Source: an archaeon SCG-AAA382B04
GTDB lineage: Archaea; Halobacteriota; Methanonatronarchaeia; Methanonatronarchaeales; Methanonatronarchaeaceae
Reading direction: 5' to 3'
Length of the DNA: 64,000 bases
NCBI GenBank assembly: GCA_003034855.1
Contig: PZKD01000062.1
Coordinates: forward strand, 45,120-109,119
In this document: positions 1-8,429 of the stretch, one piece after another
Layout of the letters: each line of letters begins with the position of its first letter
Numbering within the stretch: the stretch's first letter is position 1
Made by a program: the position numbers and the translations under genes
Notes under the pieces: model-generated
What the model saw: the letters and a program-made list of their open reading frames with translations, nothing else
Told to the model about the DNA's origin: nothing
The model's database searches: none

Positions 1-1
1 T

Positions 2-565
2 GCTAAAAACCATTTTGGGGAGATTATAGACTTATGGGATAGATGTTGGAAAGAAGATTTGAAAACAGTGCCTCCCGACGAAGTGGTTGAGGGATCTCTT
101 TCTCATATAGAAAATCAACAAAATAAAAAGTATATAATTCATTTTATGCAACCTCATGCACCTTATTTGAAACTAAAAACGGTAGGAGAGGGTATAAGCG
201 GAATTACGAGAAGAGCAAAAGGAAACACTTCATTAATGATAAGAGAATATATTGGTAAGTTAGTTGAAAGTGCCTTTCCCTCCCCAACTATTGATAAAAT
301 TCGAAAGAAACTTAATTTAAAAAAACCAGGACCTGAAAAACTAGTCGCAGAGAAATTTGGAAAAGATACATTAAGAGAAGCTTATAAAGAAAACCTAGAA
401 TCAGTTTTAAAGGAAACTAAAACACTGATTAGAAACTTAAATGGAAAAATTATAATAACTTCAGATCATGGGGAATTGCTCGGAGAAAAAGATTTGTATG
501 GTCATTGTGGCTCAAATAAAAATCCTATATTAAGAGAAGTTCCCTGGCTCGAAATTGTTAAATAA
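2..565 (+). CDS. Alkaline-phosphatase-superfamily (sulfatase-like) protein, 5' end outside window
   Basis: The frame is open from the first bases of the window, and residues before the first possible internal start align with the intact paralogue at 33.2 kb (NHFGEIIDLW here, NHFSEVIDVW there). The gene therefore enters from the left and only its C-terminal two thirds are visible. Seen: FMQPHAPY, ITSDHGELLGE (metal-binding SDHGE) and a terminal REVPWLEIVK. Family knowledge: AP-superfamily enzymes cleave or transfer phosphate or sulfate esters using two metals. The N-terminal DACR metal site of this subtype would lie off the window. It faces a flippase and belongs to the glycan region, so a role in modifying surface glycans is inferred. 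The substrate is unknown. Confidence 0.8.
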   Translation, partial: AKNHFGEIIDLWDRCWKEDLKTVPPDEVVEGSLSHIENQQNKKYIIHFMQPHAPYLKLKTVGEGISGITRRAKGNTSLMIREYIGKLVESAFPSPTIDKIRKKLNLKKPGPEKLVAEKFGKDTLREAYKENLESVLKETKTLIRNLNGKIIITSDHGELLGEKDLYGHCGSNKNPILREVPWLEIVK

Positions 566-598
566 AGAATAGTCAAATTTGGATTTAATCTTCCGCTA

Positions 599-2014
599 TC
601 AAATTAAATTCTTAGAAACCCTTATTACTATATTCTTTATTCTCTCACTCAAAAAAAACAAGCAACTAAAATAAATAATGCCTCCACTACCTACTAAGAT
701 AAGGATTTCAAACACATTTAATGGAAACAATAGAGAATTGAAAACATAAACAAAAAAACCCATTAAGGCTACAGAAAAGAATTCGAACCCTATTTCTTTT
801 CTTGGGAAATTCACAGTAATTAATTCTTGCGCATAATTAAACGACATTCCAGAAGCTATAATCAATGAAACCAAAGAAGCGAAGGAAGCCCCTATCCAGC
901 CAAAAACGTAGATTAAAAAGATGTTTAATGTGATATTTAGAGATATAAGCACACTATTTACTTTAAACATTAAATCAGGCCTATCTAACCCATTTATGAC
1001 ATTCGAAAAAACTACTTCATAGCTTTGAAAAAACTTGGAACTTACTAAAACAACCAATACAATATATCCGATGCTGAATTCTTTTCCATAAATATTTAGT
1101 ATAGAGGTTCCTAGTATTACTGCTCCAATAATTCCAGGAATAACAATTATTCCTGAAAAAATCAAAGCTTCCTCAAGAATATCTTCTAGTTTGGAAATCT
1201 TACCTCGACTTGCAAGAGAACTAAAATTTGGAAACAATGACATCCCGATAGCATCTCCAACAAATAAAAATATGCCAGCCAAGCTCCAACAAACCTCATA
1301 GTAACCCACAAATTTTGGCAAAACAAAGAAACCAAGGACAAGGGAGTCCATCCACCCAACAATTGGCCCTCTCAAGCTCCCAATCCAGCTGTATTTTGAG
1401 AAAGAAAATATGCTTTTAAAATGCCTAAGCTGTGGTTTCTTAAAATTAATGGAGAGAATGAAAAATCCAACAATCACTGAAAGTAAGAGTCCAATAAAAA
1501 GGCCAGAGACTAGTGCCATCACTCCAAATCCGAGAAAGAGTAGAATCGCCCATGTTAAAACTCTCCCCCCATTTTGAATAACTCCAAGAAAGGAGGATCT
1601 TGCAACTTTTTTCTCTCCAATCAAACCTGATCTAAGTGAGGTTCTAACTACCTCTAAAAACAAAACCAGTAAAAGAAAGGGAAAAACATCTTCATTACCT
1701 ATATAATCCACTATTTTTCCCTTGAAAAGTATAAGAATAATAGCGACTAAGCTGAACAGAATAATTTTCGAGATCAGAGTTGCAGTTAAGAAATTCCCTC
1801 TTTCTTTTTCCTCACTAACCCTTTTTCCACCAGCACCACTAACACCCAAATCTGTAAATAAGCTTGTGAGGTGGAAAACTGCATAAAATAGAAAATAAAT
1901 CCCAAGGGCAGTAGCTCCAGCTATTCTAGCTGCTATAAGAGTACCTATAAAACCAACGGCTGCTATCCCTATTTTAGATATAAATACACCTATTGAAGAC
2001 TTTGCTATATCCAT
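599..2014 (-). CDS. Wzx-type oligosaccharide flippase (MATE/MOP superfamily)
   Basis: This 471-residue polytopic membrane protein has about a dozen hydrophobic segments. It starts with a short amphipathic stretch and the first helix (KSSIGVFISKIGIAAVGFI) and shows the RVSEEKERG loop seen in archaeal flippases. It would move lipid-linked oligosaccharides across the cytoplasmic membrane. It is clearly paralogous to the flippase at 37.0-38.4 kb (same start, same DYIGNEDVFPFL/DYIGNSEVFPFL segment). It is the last gene of a minus-strand run after a GT4 and an AP-superfamily gene, and a duplicated TATA-like motif lies just upstream. Which glycan it moves cannot be told from sequence. Confidence 0.88.
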   Translation of the reverse strand: MDIAKSSIGVFISKIGIAAVGFIGTLIAARIAGATALGIYFLFYAVFHLTSLFTDLGVSGAGGKRVSEEKERGNFLTATLISKIILFSLVAIILILFKGKIVDYIGNEDVFPFLLLVLFLEVVRTSLRSGLIGEKKVARSSFLGVIQNGGRVLTWAILLFLGFGVMALVSGLFIGLLLSVIVGFFILSINFKKPQLRHFKSIFSFSKYSWIGSLRGPIVGWMDSLVLGFFVLPKFVGYYEVCWSLAGIFLFVGDAIGMSLFPNFSSLASRGKISKLEDILEEALIFSGIIVIPGIIGAVILGTSILNIYGKEFSIGYIVLVVLVSSKFFQSYEVVFSNVINGLDRPDLMFKVNSVLISLNITLNIFLIYVFGWIGASFASLVSLIIASGMSFNYAQELITVNFPRKEIGFEFFSVALMGFFVYVFNSLLFPLNVFEILILVGSGGIIYFSCLFFLSERIKNIVIRVSKNLI

Positions 2015-2026
2015 CTACATTCCCTT

Positions 2027-2053
2027 TATATATGAATAGTTATATATGAATAG
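2027..2053 (-). promoter_or_regulatory. Tandem TATA-like repeat upstream of flippase gene
   Basis: The 13-mer TATATATGAATAG occurs twice with a 14-base period (2027-2039 and 2041-2053), directly upstream of the flippase start at 2014. On the minus strand each copy reads as a TATA-like ATATATA box. It could be a duplicated promoter box that gives the flippase its own transcript in addition to readthrough. The position fits; function is inferred. Confidence 0.4.
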
Positions 2054-2058
2054 AGAAT

Positions 2059-3132
2059 TTATTTTTTCTTGGTTGCAACTCTTTTGTAAAGTTTTTTATG
2101 TTTTTTTGCTGCTGATTTCCAGCTTGTTGCAAATTCCCAGCTTTTAAATCCCAATTTCTTCCTTAAATCCTTATTTGAAAGGAGCTTGCAAATAGCATCA
2201 TTAAGTGAATCACTATCTTTGGGAGGTACTTCGAGAGCAACTTTCTCACTTTTTAAGATATTTTCAGTAGTAATAACTGGTTTTCCGTAACCAGCAACTT
2301 TGTTTAATGGGCCACATTCATGAATACCTTCTCCCTCACGAGTGTAAGGAAAAACACAAATTTTAGCTTTTTTTATTTTCTCATTTAGTTTTGGTTCTTC
2401 GAGGAAACCGGTGAAAGAAATACAATCCTCTAATCTTAGATCTCTTACCTTTTTTTTCAAGTATTTTAAATACGACTCTCCCTGCTCATCTTCAGGGTGG
2501 GGGGAACCAACTACCTCCAGATCTACGTTAAATTTTCTTTTAACCTTATTCATAGCTTCAATCAAATATTCCACTCCCTTTCCATTTGACAAAAAGCCGA
2601 AGAAAAGAATTTTGTTTCTCTCACCTACATCGTATGGTTCTTTTGCTTTTTCAGTTCCATGAGATATAACTTCTGTTTCCTTAATTCTGTAATCACTTTC
2701 CATTATCTTCCTGCTTTCTTCGTTATGAACTATAACAGCTGAGGACTTGGATAATAACCTAGTAGCTAAATTTCGTGCACTTCTTTTTAATAAAGTAGTA
2801 TCTTCACTATCTTTAGGAAAAACTAAATGCATCGTTACAATGGTTGGATATCCTTGTAGTTCTAGGAGTAATGGAAGAGTTAATGGCTGGACTGAAAATA
2901 TAGACTTTCCATACAACATGTATTCATATTGTAAATGAACGATATCAGGATCATCACTTCTAACTTTTTTAATAACTTTGATAAGGAATTTAGGAGAACT
3001 TTTGCTCCAAAAACGTTGATCAATCAATTTAGTATCTAATCCCAAATCATCAAATCTATCAACAAGCTTAGAAATATAATTAGCCACTCCACATTTGGCA
3101 GGAGGATAAGTGGAGATTATATCAATCTTCAT
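2059..3132 (-). CDS. Glycosyltransferase family 4 (GT-B)
   Basis: This is a 357-residue GT-B enzyme. The N-terminal half has the glycine/cysteine stretch STYPPAKCGVANYI typical of GT4 acceptor domains. The C-terminal half has the donor loop FFGFLSNGKGVEYLIEAM and an E-x7-E type motif (HECGPLNKVAGYGKP). It transfers a sugar from a nucleotide-sugar donor to a glycan intermediate on the cytoplasmic side. Its start overlaps the stop of the upstream AP-superfamily gene by 11 bases, which suggests translational coupling. The sugar and linkage are unknown. Confidence 0.9.
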   Translation of the reverse strand: MKIDIISTYPPAKCGVANYISKLVDRFDDLGLDTKLIDQRFWSKSSPKFLIKVIKKVRSDDPDIVHLQYEYMLYGKSIFSVQPLTLPLLLELQGYPTIVTMHLVFPKDSEDTTLLKRSARNLATRLLSKSSAVIVHNEESRKIMESDYRIKETEVISHGTEKAKEPYDVGERNKILFFGFLSNGKGVEYLIEAMNKVKRKFNVDLEVVGSPHPEDEQGESYLKYLKKKVRDLRLEDCISFTGFLEEPKLNEKIKKAKICVFPYTREGEGIHECGPLNKVAGYGKPVITTENILKSEKVALEVPPKDSDSLNDAICKLLSNKDLRKKLGFKSWEFATSWKSAAKKHKKLYKRVATKKK

Positions 3133-4000
3133 TTTCTACCTCGAGCCATGGAACATGATAAAGCTCAGGATATTCTTCGTAGGCTAGTCCAGATTGATGG
3201 CCAAAAGGCCATCTAAATAGTTCTCCATGATCAGCAGTTATTACTATATTTTTTCGTTTTGATTCTTGTATCAAGTTCGAAACCTCTTCTAAGACCATCT
3301 TTAGGTTTCCTCTATATGCTCTTTTAATTTTAGAGGGAGAAACTAGTTCTTTTCTAAGAGCCTCTGACATTGTAGACGCAACTTGACCTTGTTTTTTTTC
3401 TGTCAATTTAAGAAGAAAGTCATCGATTTTGTGTCCTGTTTCGTTTAGTATTTTTCTTATATATGGAGATGAATTCTTTAGGGTTGTTATAAGTTTTCTC
3501 ACATGATTTATTTGTAAAAATTTAATCAAAGGATTTTTAATTTTTTTCCTCATCGTAGGAGCTACACTTTCTACAGAAAGTTTCACATCTCCAACATAGG
3601 GTGCATGGGGCTGGAGGAAGTGGGCGACAAATCTTTTGTTTTTGTGTTTTTTAGAGTTACGTATAATAGCTTTTGAAACCTCAGAAGGCGGGGTGGTTGG
3701 AATTCCATCAATATCTTTCCAACCATAATCCCACACCGAATCTACATTAAAGAAGTGATCCTTGCCTTTCCACTCCTGTAAACCATAAGTTTGAGGATTT
3801 CCTGAAGTATAAATTGTATTTTCATAATAATCAGGAAACACTTTTTCGAGCCATTCATCCGTTTTTCCTGCAGGCGATTTAACCTTTTCTAACTTACCAT
3901 CAATCCAGTTGACTTCCTCAAATATGTCATATCTACAGGCATCTAATATGATTAGTAAATCCCACTTGTTGTTGTGAATAAGGTCAGTTTGTTCTTTTAT
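3122..4000 (-). CDS. AP-superfamily (sulfatase-like) protein with an apparent ATA start codon
   Basis: The coding frame runs well beyond the only GTG (at 3841) and carries the family N-terminus: WDLLIILDACRYD around residues 13-25, as in the paralogues at 25.3 and 33.2 kb. No ATG, GTG or TTG lies in frame ahead of that motif. The paralogue starts MKEQ; here the aligned codons read ATA-Lys-Glu-Gln, and GGAGGAG stands seven bases before the ATA. I therefore place the start at 4000 (292 residues). Also seen: HFLQPHAPY, ITADHGELFRW and HVPWLEV. The stop overlaps the next GT4 gene. The fold is clear; the substrate (phospho- or sulfo-ester on a glycan) is inferred. Confidence 0.82.
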   Translation of the reverse strand: MKEQTDLIHNNKWDLLIILDACRYDIFEEVNWIDGKLEKVKSPAGKTDEWLEKVFPDYYENTIYTSGNPQTYGLQEWKGKDHFFNVDSVWDYGWKDIDGIPTTPPSEVSKAIIRNSKKHKNKRFVAHFLQPHAPYVGDVKLSVESVAPTMRKKIKNPLIKFLQINHVRKLITTLKNSSPYIRKILNETGHKIDDFLLKLTEKKQGQVASTMSEALRKELVSPSKIKRAYRGNLKMVLEEVSNLIQESKRKNIVITADHGELFRWPFGHQSGLAYEEYPELYHVPWLEVENED

Positions 4001-4005
4001 TGTAA

Positions 4006-4012
4006 CTCCTCC
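4006..4012 (-). promoter_or_regulatory. Shine-Dalgarno box that decides an ATA start
   Basis: On the minus strand GGAGGAG lies seven bases before ATA at 4000. The same spacing is used by ATG and TTG starts elsewhere in the window, for example GAGGTGG before the gene at 35342. This box is the main argument for initiation at a non-standard codon. Confidence 0.6.
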
Positions 4013-4021
4013 AGTGAGTTT

Positions 4022-4118
4022 TCAATCTTCTTCGTTGAGATAACCAAGTTTTTTCAATCGTTTTTTTGCTTTCTTTTTTTTCTCCTTTTCTTCCTCTTCG
4101 TCTTTTTTCTTTTTTTTA
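4022..4118 (-). pseudogene. C-terminal relic of an AP-superfamily gene
   Basis: Between the GT2 stop and the AP-superfamily gene the minus strand encodes a highly charged Lys/Glu stretch ending KKRLKKLGYLNEED and a stop. The ending RLKKLGYL matches the tail seen in intact AP-superfamily genes of this window (RLQSLGYMD at 41.0 kb, ELNNLGYI at 37.0 kb). No start codon or catalytic part is present. It reads as the leftover 3' end of a lost paralogue. It is short and low in complexity, so caution is due. Confidence 0.45.
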
Positions 4119-4122
4119 ATTT

Positions 4123-5013
4123 TTACTCACCACCTTGTAATTTATTATTTAACCGCCCTATTAAATAACCTAAACTATAAGTTAAATCTGATGCCGGAAC
4201 TAATAGATAAATAAAATCTCTTTTATTTATGGCGAGGTAAAGGATTGCAGCAATTCTTCCGAGATAGAGTAAAGCAAGAGGCATAACTAGGATAGTTAAA
4301 AGAGTTATTGGAATAGAAATAAGAGAAATAAAGAGTAGAAGGAACAGTAAATCTCTTCTAATACTGTATCTGGTTTCGCCAACCCATAAAGCTTGTTTAA
4401 ATAAATCATAAAAGGAATGTACCTTGTGATAGTAACTTGTTGCGTCAATTTTCTTTACTTCTATTCCTTCCTCTCTTAACTTTCTGTCGAGGTCAAGGTC
4501 TTCTCCATATCTTGTAGTCGTAAAACCACCAACCTCCTTAAATAAACTTTTTCTTAAGGCCATTATAAGTTTAGGTTGCTCCTTTCTGAGCATGAAAAGA
4601 TTTAAACGATGAAAACGGTTGAAAAGCTTTTCAGATAATGTATCTTCAACTGGTTCGTTTTTCCAAGTAATTGCATCAGCTCCATCTCTAAAAGCCTCTC
4701 TAACTTTTTCCAAGAAATTTGGGCTTAAATGATCTAAGTCCCCTTCTAGAAAAAGAACTATTTTACCTTCTGATAACTCAACACCTTGGTTTTTAGCGTT
4801 TGCAGGACTCTTATTCCCACCTATTTCATCAAATACTTTGCAATTATATTTCTCTGCAATTTCTTTGGTTCTATCATCTGATCCTCCGTCAATAACTAGA
4901 ATTTCGTGAGGAACCTCGGTCTTTCTTACGCTTTCTAGAATCCCTGCTAGAGTTTCCTCATCATTTAAAGTAGGAATTATGATTGATATCTTGTCGACTT
5001 CCATAATTTTCAC
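4123..5013 (-). CDS. Glycosyltransferase family 2 with C-terminal membrane segments
   Basis: This 296-residue GT-A enzyme has an N-terminal nucleotide-binding start IIPTLNDEETL, then VIDGGSDDRTKEI, and LEGDLDHL in the place of the DXD metal site near residue 90. A (R/K)YGEDLDLDRKLREEG acceptor-side segment follows at mid-length. Two hydrophobic segments near residues 215-265 anchor it to the membrane. It probably adds a sugar to a lipid-linked acceptor. It follows the radical SAM gene with one base between them, so co-expression is likely. Confidence 0.88.
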   Translation of the reverse strand: MKIMEVDKISIIIPTLNDEETLAGILESVRKTEVPHEILVIDGGSDDRTKEIAEKYNCKVFDEIGGNKSPANAKNQGVELSEGKIVLFLEGDLDHLSPNFLEKVREAFRDGADAITWKNEPVEDTLSEKLFNRFHRLNLFMLRKEQPKLIMALRKSLFKEVGGFTTTRYGEDLDLDRKLREEGIEVKKIDATSYYHKVHSFYDLFKQALWVGETRYSIRRDLLFLLLFISLISIPITLLTILVMPLALLYLGRIAAILYLAINKRDFIYLLVPASDLTYSLGYLIGRLNNKLQGGE

Positions 5014-5014
5014 T

Positions 5015-5965
5015 TCAAATTGAGATTAAGGTTTTCGTGCATTTTTTACAGAGTTCTAATTTTTTCCTACTGCCTTTAAGATGCAGTTTTCTTAACTTTT
5101 TCATCTTTTCAGAGTTCCATAGAGAATCTAAATCTCTCTTATGAATATTACCTATTATATATCTACCATCGTAATCTCGACAACAAGGAACAACACTACC
5201 ATCATATAAAATTGAAAGACTTTCAAAAGGAAATGGACAAGGAGGAAAGAAGGTTTTAGCCAAAAATTTAGTGAACTTATTACCACTTCTATTTATGAGG
5301 TTTTTAATTTTTTTACTGTTTCCTGTCCAGTGACTACATCTCTTTATGTCTACTTCATCAACTATTGGTTTCCATTTTTTTACGAATTTTTCAACATCCT
5401 TTTTTGGCCTTTTTTTATATAATAGCAATTCTATCTTAACGGTTTGTCTTCCTGGTTTTCTTTTTATGTATTTTTTAACGTTTTTGACTGTTTTTTGATA
5501 ACTTATTGGTTCTTGAAATCTCTCAAATTCCTCCTTGGAGAGCCCTGCCCAGGAAAATTTTACAATTGATATATTAGAGTTTAATACTCCCCTTAATCTC
5601 TTACCTTCTAAGGAAGAGCCTTTGGTGCTGATTAAGGTATCTATATCTCTTGATGAGGCAATTTTAGAAAATTCATCAATTTTGGGATGTAGTACTGGGT
5701 CTCCGAAATGGTGAAGTGAAATAAATTTTGTATTCGTGTTTTCTTTGATTTGGCTAATAGCTCTTTTAAATGTCTTTTCGTTCATGTAGCCTTTTTCTCT
5801 TTTCATAAGATTTCTTGGGCACCCTGAACAGTTAAGGCCACAGTGATTTGTAAGCTCTATATTATCGATTTGGGGGGGATAATCTAATTTTTTCCCATTT
5901 AGGCGGTATTTTATGTATTTTGAGGAACTTGTCAAAGCCCTTTTAGTTAATTTCGCAAACTTCAT
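5015..5965 (-). CDS. Radical SAM protein with SPASM domain
   Basis: This 316-residue protein has the 4Fe-4S radical SAM motif C42-x3-C46-x2-C49 (NHCGLNCSGC). The C-terminal SPASM region is rich in cysteine (CPFPF, VPCCRDYDG, LCKKCTK) and carries the usual GNIHKRDLDSLWNSE stretch. SPASM proteins carry auxiliary clusters and act in peptide maturation, heme and cofactor biosynthesis, and some sugar modifications. No precursor peptide gene is visible nearby. The gene overlaps the GT4 upstream by 23 bases and sits tightly before a GT2, so a sugar-modifying role such as deoxygenation or epimerisation is a reasonable guess. The reaction is not established. Confidence 0.88.
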   Translation of the reverse strand: MKFAKLTKRALTSSSKYIKYRLNGKKLDYPPQIDNIELTNHCGLNCSGCPRNLMKREKGYMNEKTFKRAISQIKENTNTKFISLHHFGDPVLHPKIDEFSKIASSRDIDTLISTKGSSLEGKRLRGVLNSNISIVKFSWAGLSKEEFERFQEPISYQKTVKNVKKYIKRKPGRQTVKIELLLYKKRPKKDVEKFVKKWKPIVDEVDIKRCSHWTGNSKKIKNLINRSGNKFTKFLAKTFFPPCPFPFESLSILYDGSVVPCCRDYDGRYIIGNIHKRDLDSLWNSEKMKKLRKLHLKGSRKKLELCKKCTKTLISI

Positions 5966-7022
5966 TGTATGTCTCGATAGTTTTATCTATCATTTTATTT
6001 TTTGAAAATTTTTTTGTGAGATTTTTAATCATTTCTTTTGGAATTTCCTCTTTAAGTTTTTTGAGCGCAATTTCTGCAATTTCTTCTTTAGAACCACCGC
6101 TATTGCATAGTGATTTTATTTCTTTTGGTATAAGAGAATCCTCTCTCACTACGACGGGTGTTCCACACTTCAAAGCCTCCAATATTGGTAAACCAAACCC
6201 CTCAGCAAAAGTAGGGAACAACATCACCCCAAATGAGTTATATTTTTCTACAATTTCATCCTCGGGAATAAAACCCTCAATAGAAACCTTATCCTCGAGA
6301 TTTTTCTCTTTTATTAGTTTCTTCAGATAATTTAGATAATCTTTTTTGTCAATTTTTCCACATATTTGGAATTTCAACTCATCATCTCTTTTAGCCATTT
6401 CCTCGAAAACCTCGATTGCGTAATGTATGTTTTTTCTATAGGTCACTGGCCCAAGATAACCTACAAGTTTTTCATCACTTTCAACCTCTTCTAACTTCCT
6501 AAACTTAGAAGGCACAAATTCGTGTACAACATCGATCTTAGAGGCTTTGAAACCACTATCGATAAGTTCTTTTTCTGTCTGAGATGAAACAGCAATAATT
6601 TTATCTGCTCTCTTAGCACCAATCAACCAACTCGAAAAAACAAAATAATTAAAAAGATTAAATAATCGGTTCCTTAAGCCCTTTGGTGGGTTGATGGTGT
6701 TTGGCATGTTTTTTGGGATCATGTCATGCATTGTAACAACTTTGGGTGTGTCTTTGATGAATGGGAAAGCAAGAGAAAATCCTGGTTGAACTGCATGGAT
6801 TAGATCAAAATCTTTGGCGCTTTGTAAAGTTTCTTTTGTCATAGGAATAAAGGAGTGAATTGTCTTGGAGAGCGGCGTCCTAGGATATCCAGTCCAGATG
6901 CATTCAACTTCTATTCCTCTATTTTCAAGTCCCTCATAGAGGCTTTTTGCATAGCTGTCTATACCGCCGACATAGCCCGTGCTAACTTTTTCAGGATTAA
7001 GGCCGATTATTCCTACCTTCAT
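5943..7022 (-). CDS. Glycosyltransferase family 4 (GT-B)
   Basis: This 359-residue GT4 has an N-terminal GIIGLNPEKVSTGYVGGID glycine loop, HAVQPGFSL, and VTMHDMIP. In the C-terminal donor domain it has VGYLGPVTYRKNIHYAIE and the E-x7-E motif AEGFGLPILEALKCGTPVV. It is the first gene of the minus-strand run 7022 to 599 and overlaps the radical SAM gene by 23 bases. An AT-rich element (CTTAAATAATT on the minus strand, near 7035-7045) lies just upstream and could be the promoter. Donor and acceptor are unknown. Confidence 0.92.
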   Translation of the reverse strand: MKVGIIGLNPEKVSTGYVGGIDSYAKSLYEGLENRGIEVECIWTGYPRTPLSKTIHSFIPMTKETLQSAKDFDLIHAVQPGFSLAFPFIKDTPKVVTMHDMIPKNMPNTINPPKGLRNRLFNLFNYFVFSSWLIGAKRADKIIAVSSQTEKELIDSGFKASKIDVVHEFVPSKFRKLEEVESDEKLVGYLGPVTYRKNIHYAIEVFEEMAKRDDELKFQICGKIDKKDYLNYLKKLIKEKNLEDKVSIEGFIPEDEIVEKYNSFGVMLFPTFAEGFGLPILEALKCGTPVVVREDSLIPKEIKSLCNSGGSKEEIAEIALKKLKEEIPKEMIKNLTKKFSKNKMIDKTIETYNEVCEIN

Positions 7023-7070
7023 TTGAGAAACTCTAATTATTTAAGAGGTTTTTCTTAATTAAATATTATT

Positions 7071-7190
7071 GTGTTCAAATTTTTTAAGAGAATCCGCCTA
7101 GTCATGCTAGGCGGACCAGCCATGTTAATGGGTGTTCCAGCTGAACCTGGAAATCCCGTGGATCTCATGAATTTCTGGGATCTCGGTTAG
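7071..7190 (+). other. 39-codon GC-richer open frame with perfect hairpin; possible gene tail
   Basis: From GTG 7071 a frame of 39 codons ends at 7190 and reads as sensible protein (RLVMLGGPAMLMGVPAEPGN). The stretch is much richer in G and C than its AT-rich surroundings. A perfect 9-bp stem with a 5-base loop sits at 7093-7115. It may be the 3' end of a lost transposase-type gene or a small structured RNA. I do not recognise the protein. Confidence 0.3.
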
Positions 7191-8001
7191 GCCTCGAAAA
7201 CATATATCAAAATAACCCTTCCCATTTTTGAGTTTCTTCTTTTTCTATGTTCTCCGCTTTCTATGCTTTTTTTCAACTAATGGGTTTTCTTGATTTGAGG
7301 ACTATCGTTTGCAGCTTCTGCTTCCACTGTAGACAGTTTTAAGAAGCTTTTTATTGGATATAAACTTAAGGGCAAAGAAACATAATTGTCTAAACAACTA
7401 TGAAAGCTGAATTAGTTGAAGAAATTAATGATGGTAAGCTCACACCAGCTGCTGAGCCTTGAACTGGTGACCTCTTTCGCCAAAAACTTGAAAGAAGATA
7501 TCTTGCAAAGATTTCACCTTTCTTATTCTCTACTTTTTTTAATTATAAAAGTTAACCCTGAGGCAACAAGGAAATGCCTCACCAGACATAGAATTCATCT
7601 CAAAAGTTGTAGGCTTCCTACCTTTACCCAACCTTTCTATTCCAGATGGTGAGCTAGAAAAAACCCTATCTTGATAGTTTTGAAATGACTTCAATATCAA
7701 AATAAAAAATTTTTTTGGAAGTGAGATCCCTCTATATAACTTAAATTAATTTAACAATACCTAGTAGAGCTACCTGAAACTATGATCCATGCACATATAC
7801 GCATGATTTTGTGAACTAGAAAACTTCTTTAACCCAATTAGTTCCGCCTTATCTCATAATTAGATAAATAAGAGAAGCTAGATAAATAGGTTCGTGTTTT
7901 TTGATACTTTTAGGATAAAACCCTATGCCTAGAGACACAAAAACCCATAACAGACAACCAGATAATTGGAATAATGAAATGATCTAAGAATAAGTGTTTT
8001 A
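7191..8001. other. Non-coding or decayed stretch
   Basis: No intact gene is seen. Short coherent pieces occur in shifting frames: MKAELVEEINDGKLTPAAEP from 7400, ended by TGA, then ELVTSFAKNLKED in another frame, and DIEFISKVVGFLPLPNLSIP at about 7590-7650. This looks like one gene broken by frameshifts and stops. Its family is not recognised. The remainder is AT-rich and featureless. Confidence 0.4.
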
Positions 8002-8241
8002 TTACTTATCTAGTTTGTCAAAAATCTTTTTTTCCTTAATTAAGTGACTGCTAAGCATAGAATAATCAGCTTGGCTTAGATTATAGTTTTTAATCAACAA
8101 ACCCCTATCCAGTTTATAATCATATGCCTGGGATCCTGGAGCTGGATCCACATACTTTTCAAAATCCTCTTCCATTATTTGATTCCCAATTCTCTCAATC
8201 TTCTCAGCCTTAGATTCATCGTAATAGATTTTATAAATCAA
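8002..8241 (-). CDS. Small hypothetical protein, 79 residues
   Basis: The protein starts at TTG 8241, overlaps the stop of a 31-residue frame upstream, and is preceded by GGGAGG. It is charged and hydrophilic, has no membrane segment, and carries a central DPAPGSQAYDY. Its family is not recognised. Tight overlap with the upstream frame suggests either a two-protein small operon or one gene broken by a frameshift. The two-gene pattern resembles small toxin-antitoxin pairs, but nothing in the residues proves that. Confidence 0.5.
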   Translation of the reverse strand: MIYKIYYDESKAEKIERIGNQIMEEDFEKYVDPAPGSQAYDYKLDRGLLIKNYNLSQADYSMLSSHLIKEKKIFDKLDK

Positions 8242-8333
8242 TCCTCCCTATCAACATTTATACTAGACTCTATTTCTTTATCAGCTGATGTTATTATCCC
8301 ATGCTCTTTTACTAAATCTTCATTAAACCTCAT
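8238..8333 (-). CDS. 31-residue peptide upstream of and overlapping the 79-residue gene
   Basis: ATG 8333 opens a frame of 31 residues (MRFNEDLVKEHGIITSADKE and eleven more) whose TGA overlaps the TTG start of the next frame. A TTTTTAAATT element about 20 bases upstream fits an archaeal TATA box. It may be the natural first gene of the pair or the N-terminal part of a single frameshifted protein. No family is recognised. Confidence 0.4.
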   Translation of the reverse strand: MRFNEDLVKEHGIITSADKEIESSINVDRED

Positions 8334-8429
8334 TTACAATTCTTAATTTAAAAAGAAGACATAAATTTTTTAGTGATGTTGAATCTTAATGGATAATTAT
8401 ATCGGATTCACTAATAGGAAAAAAACAAA

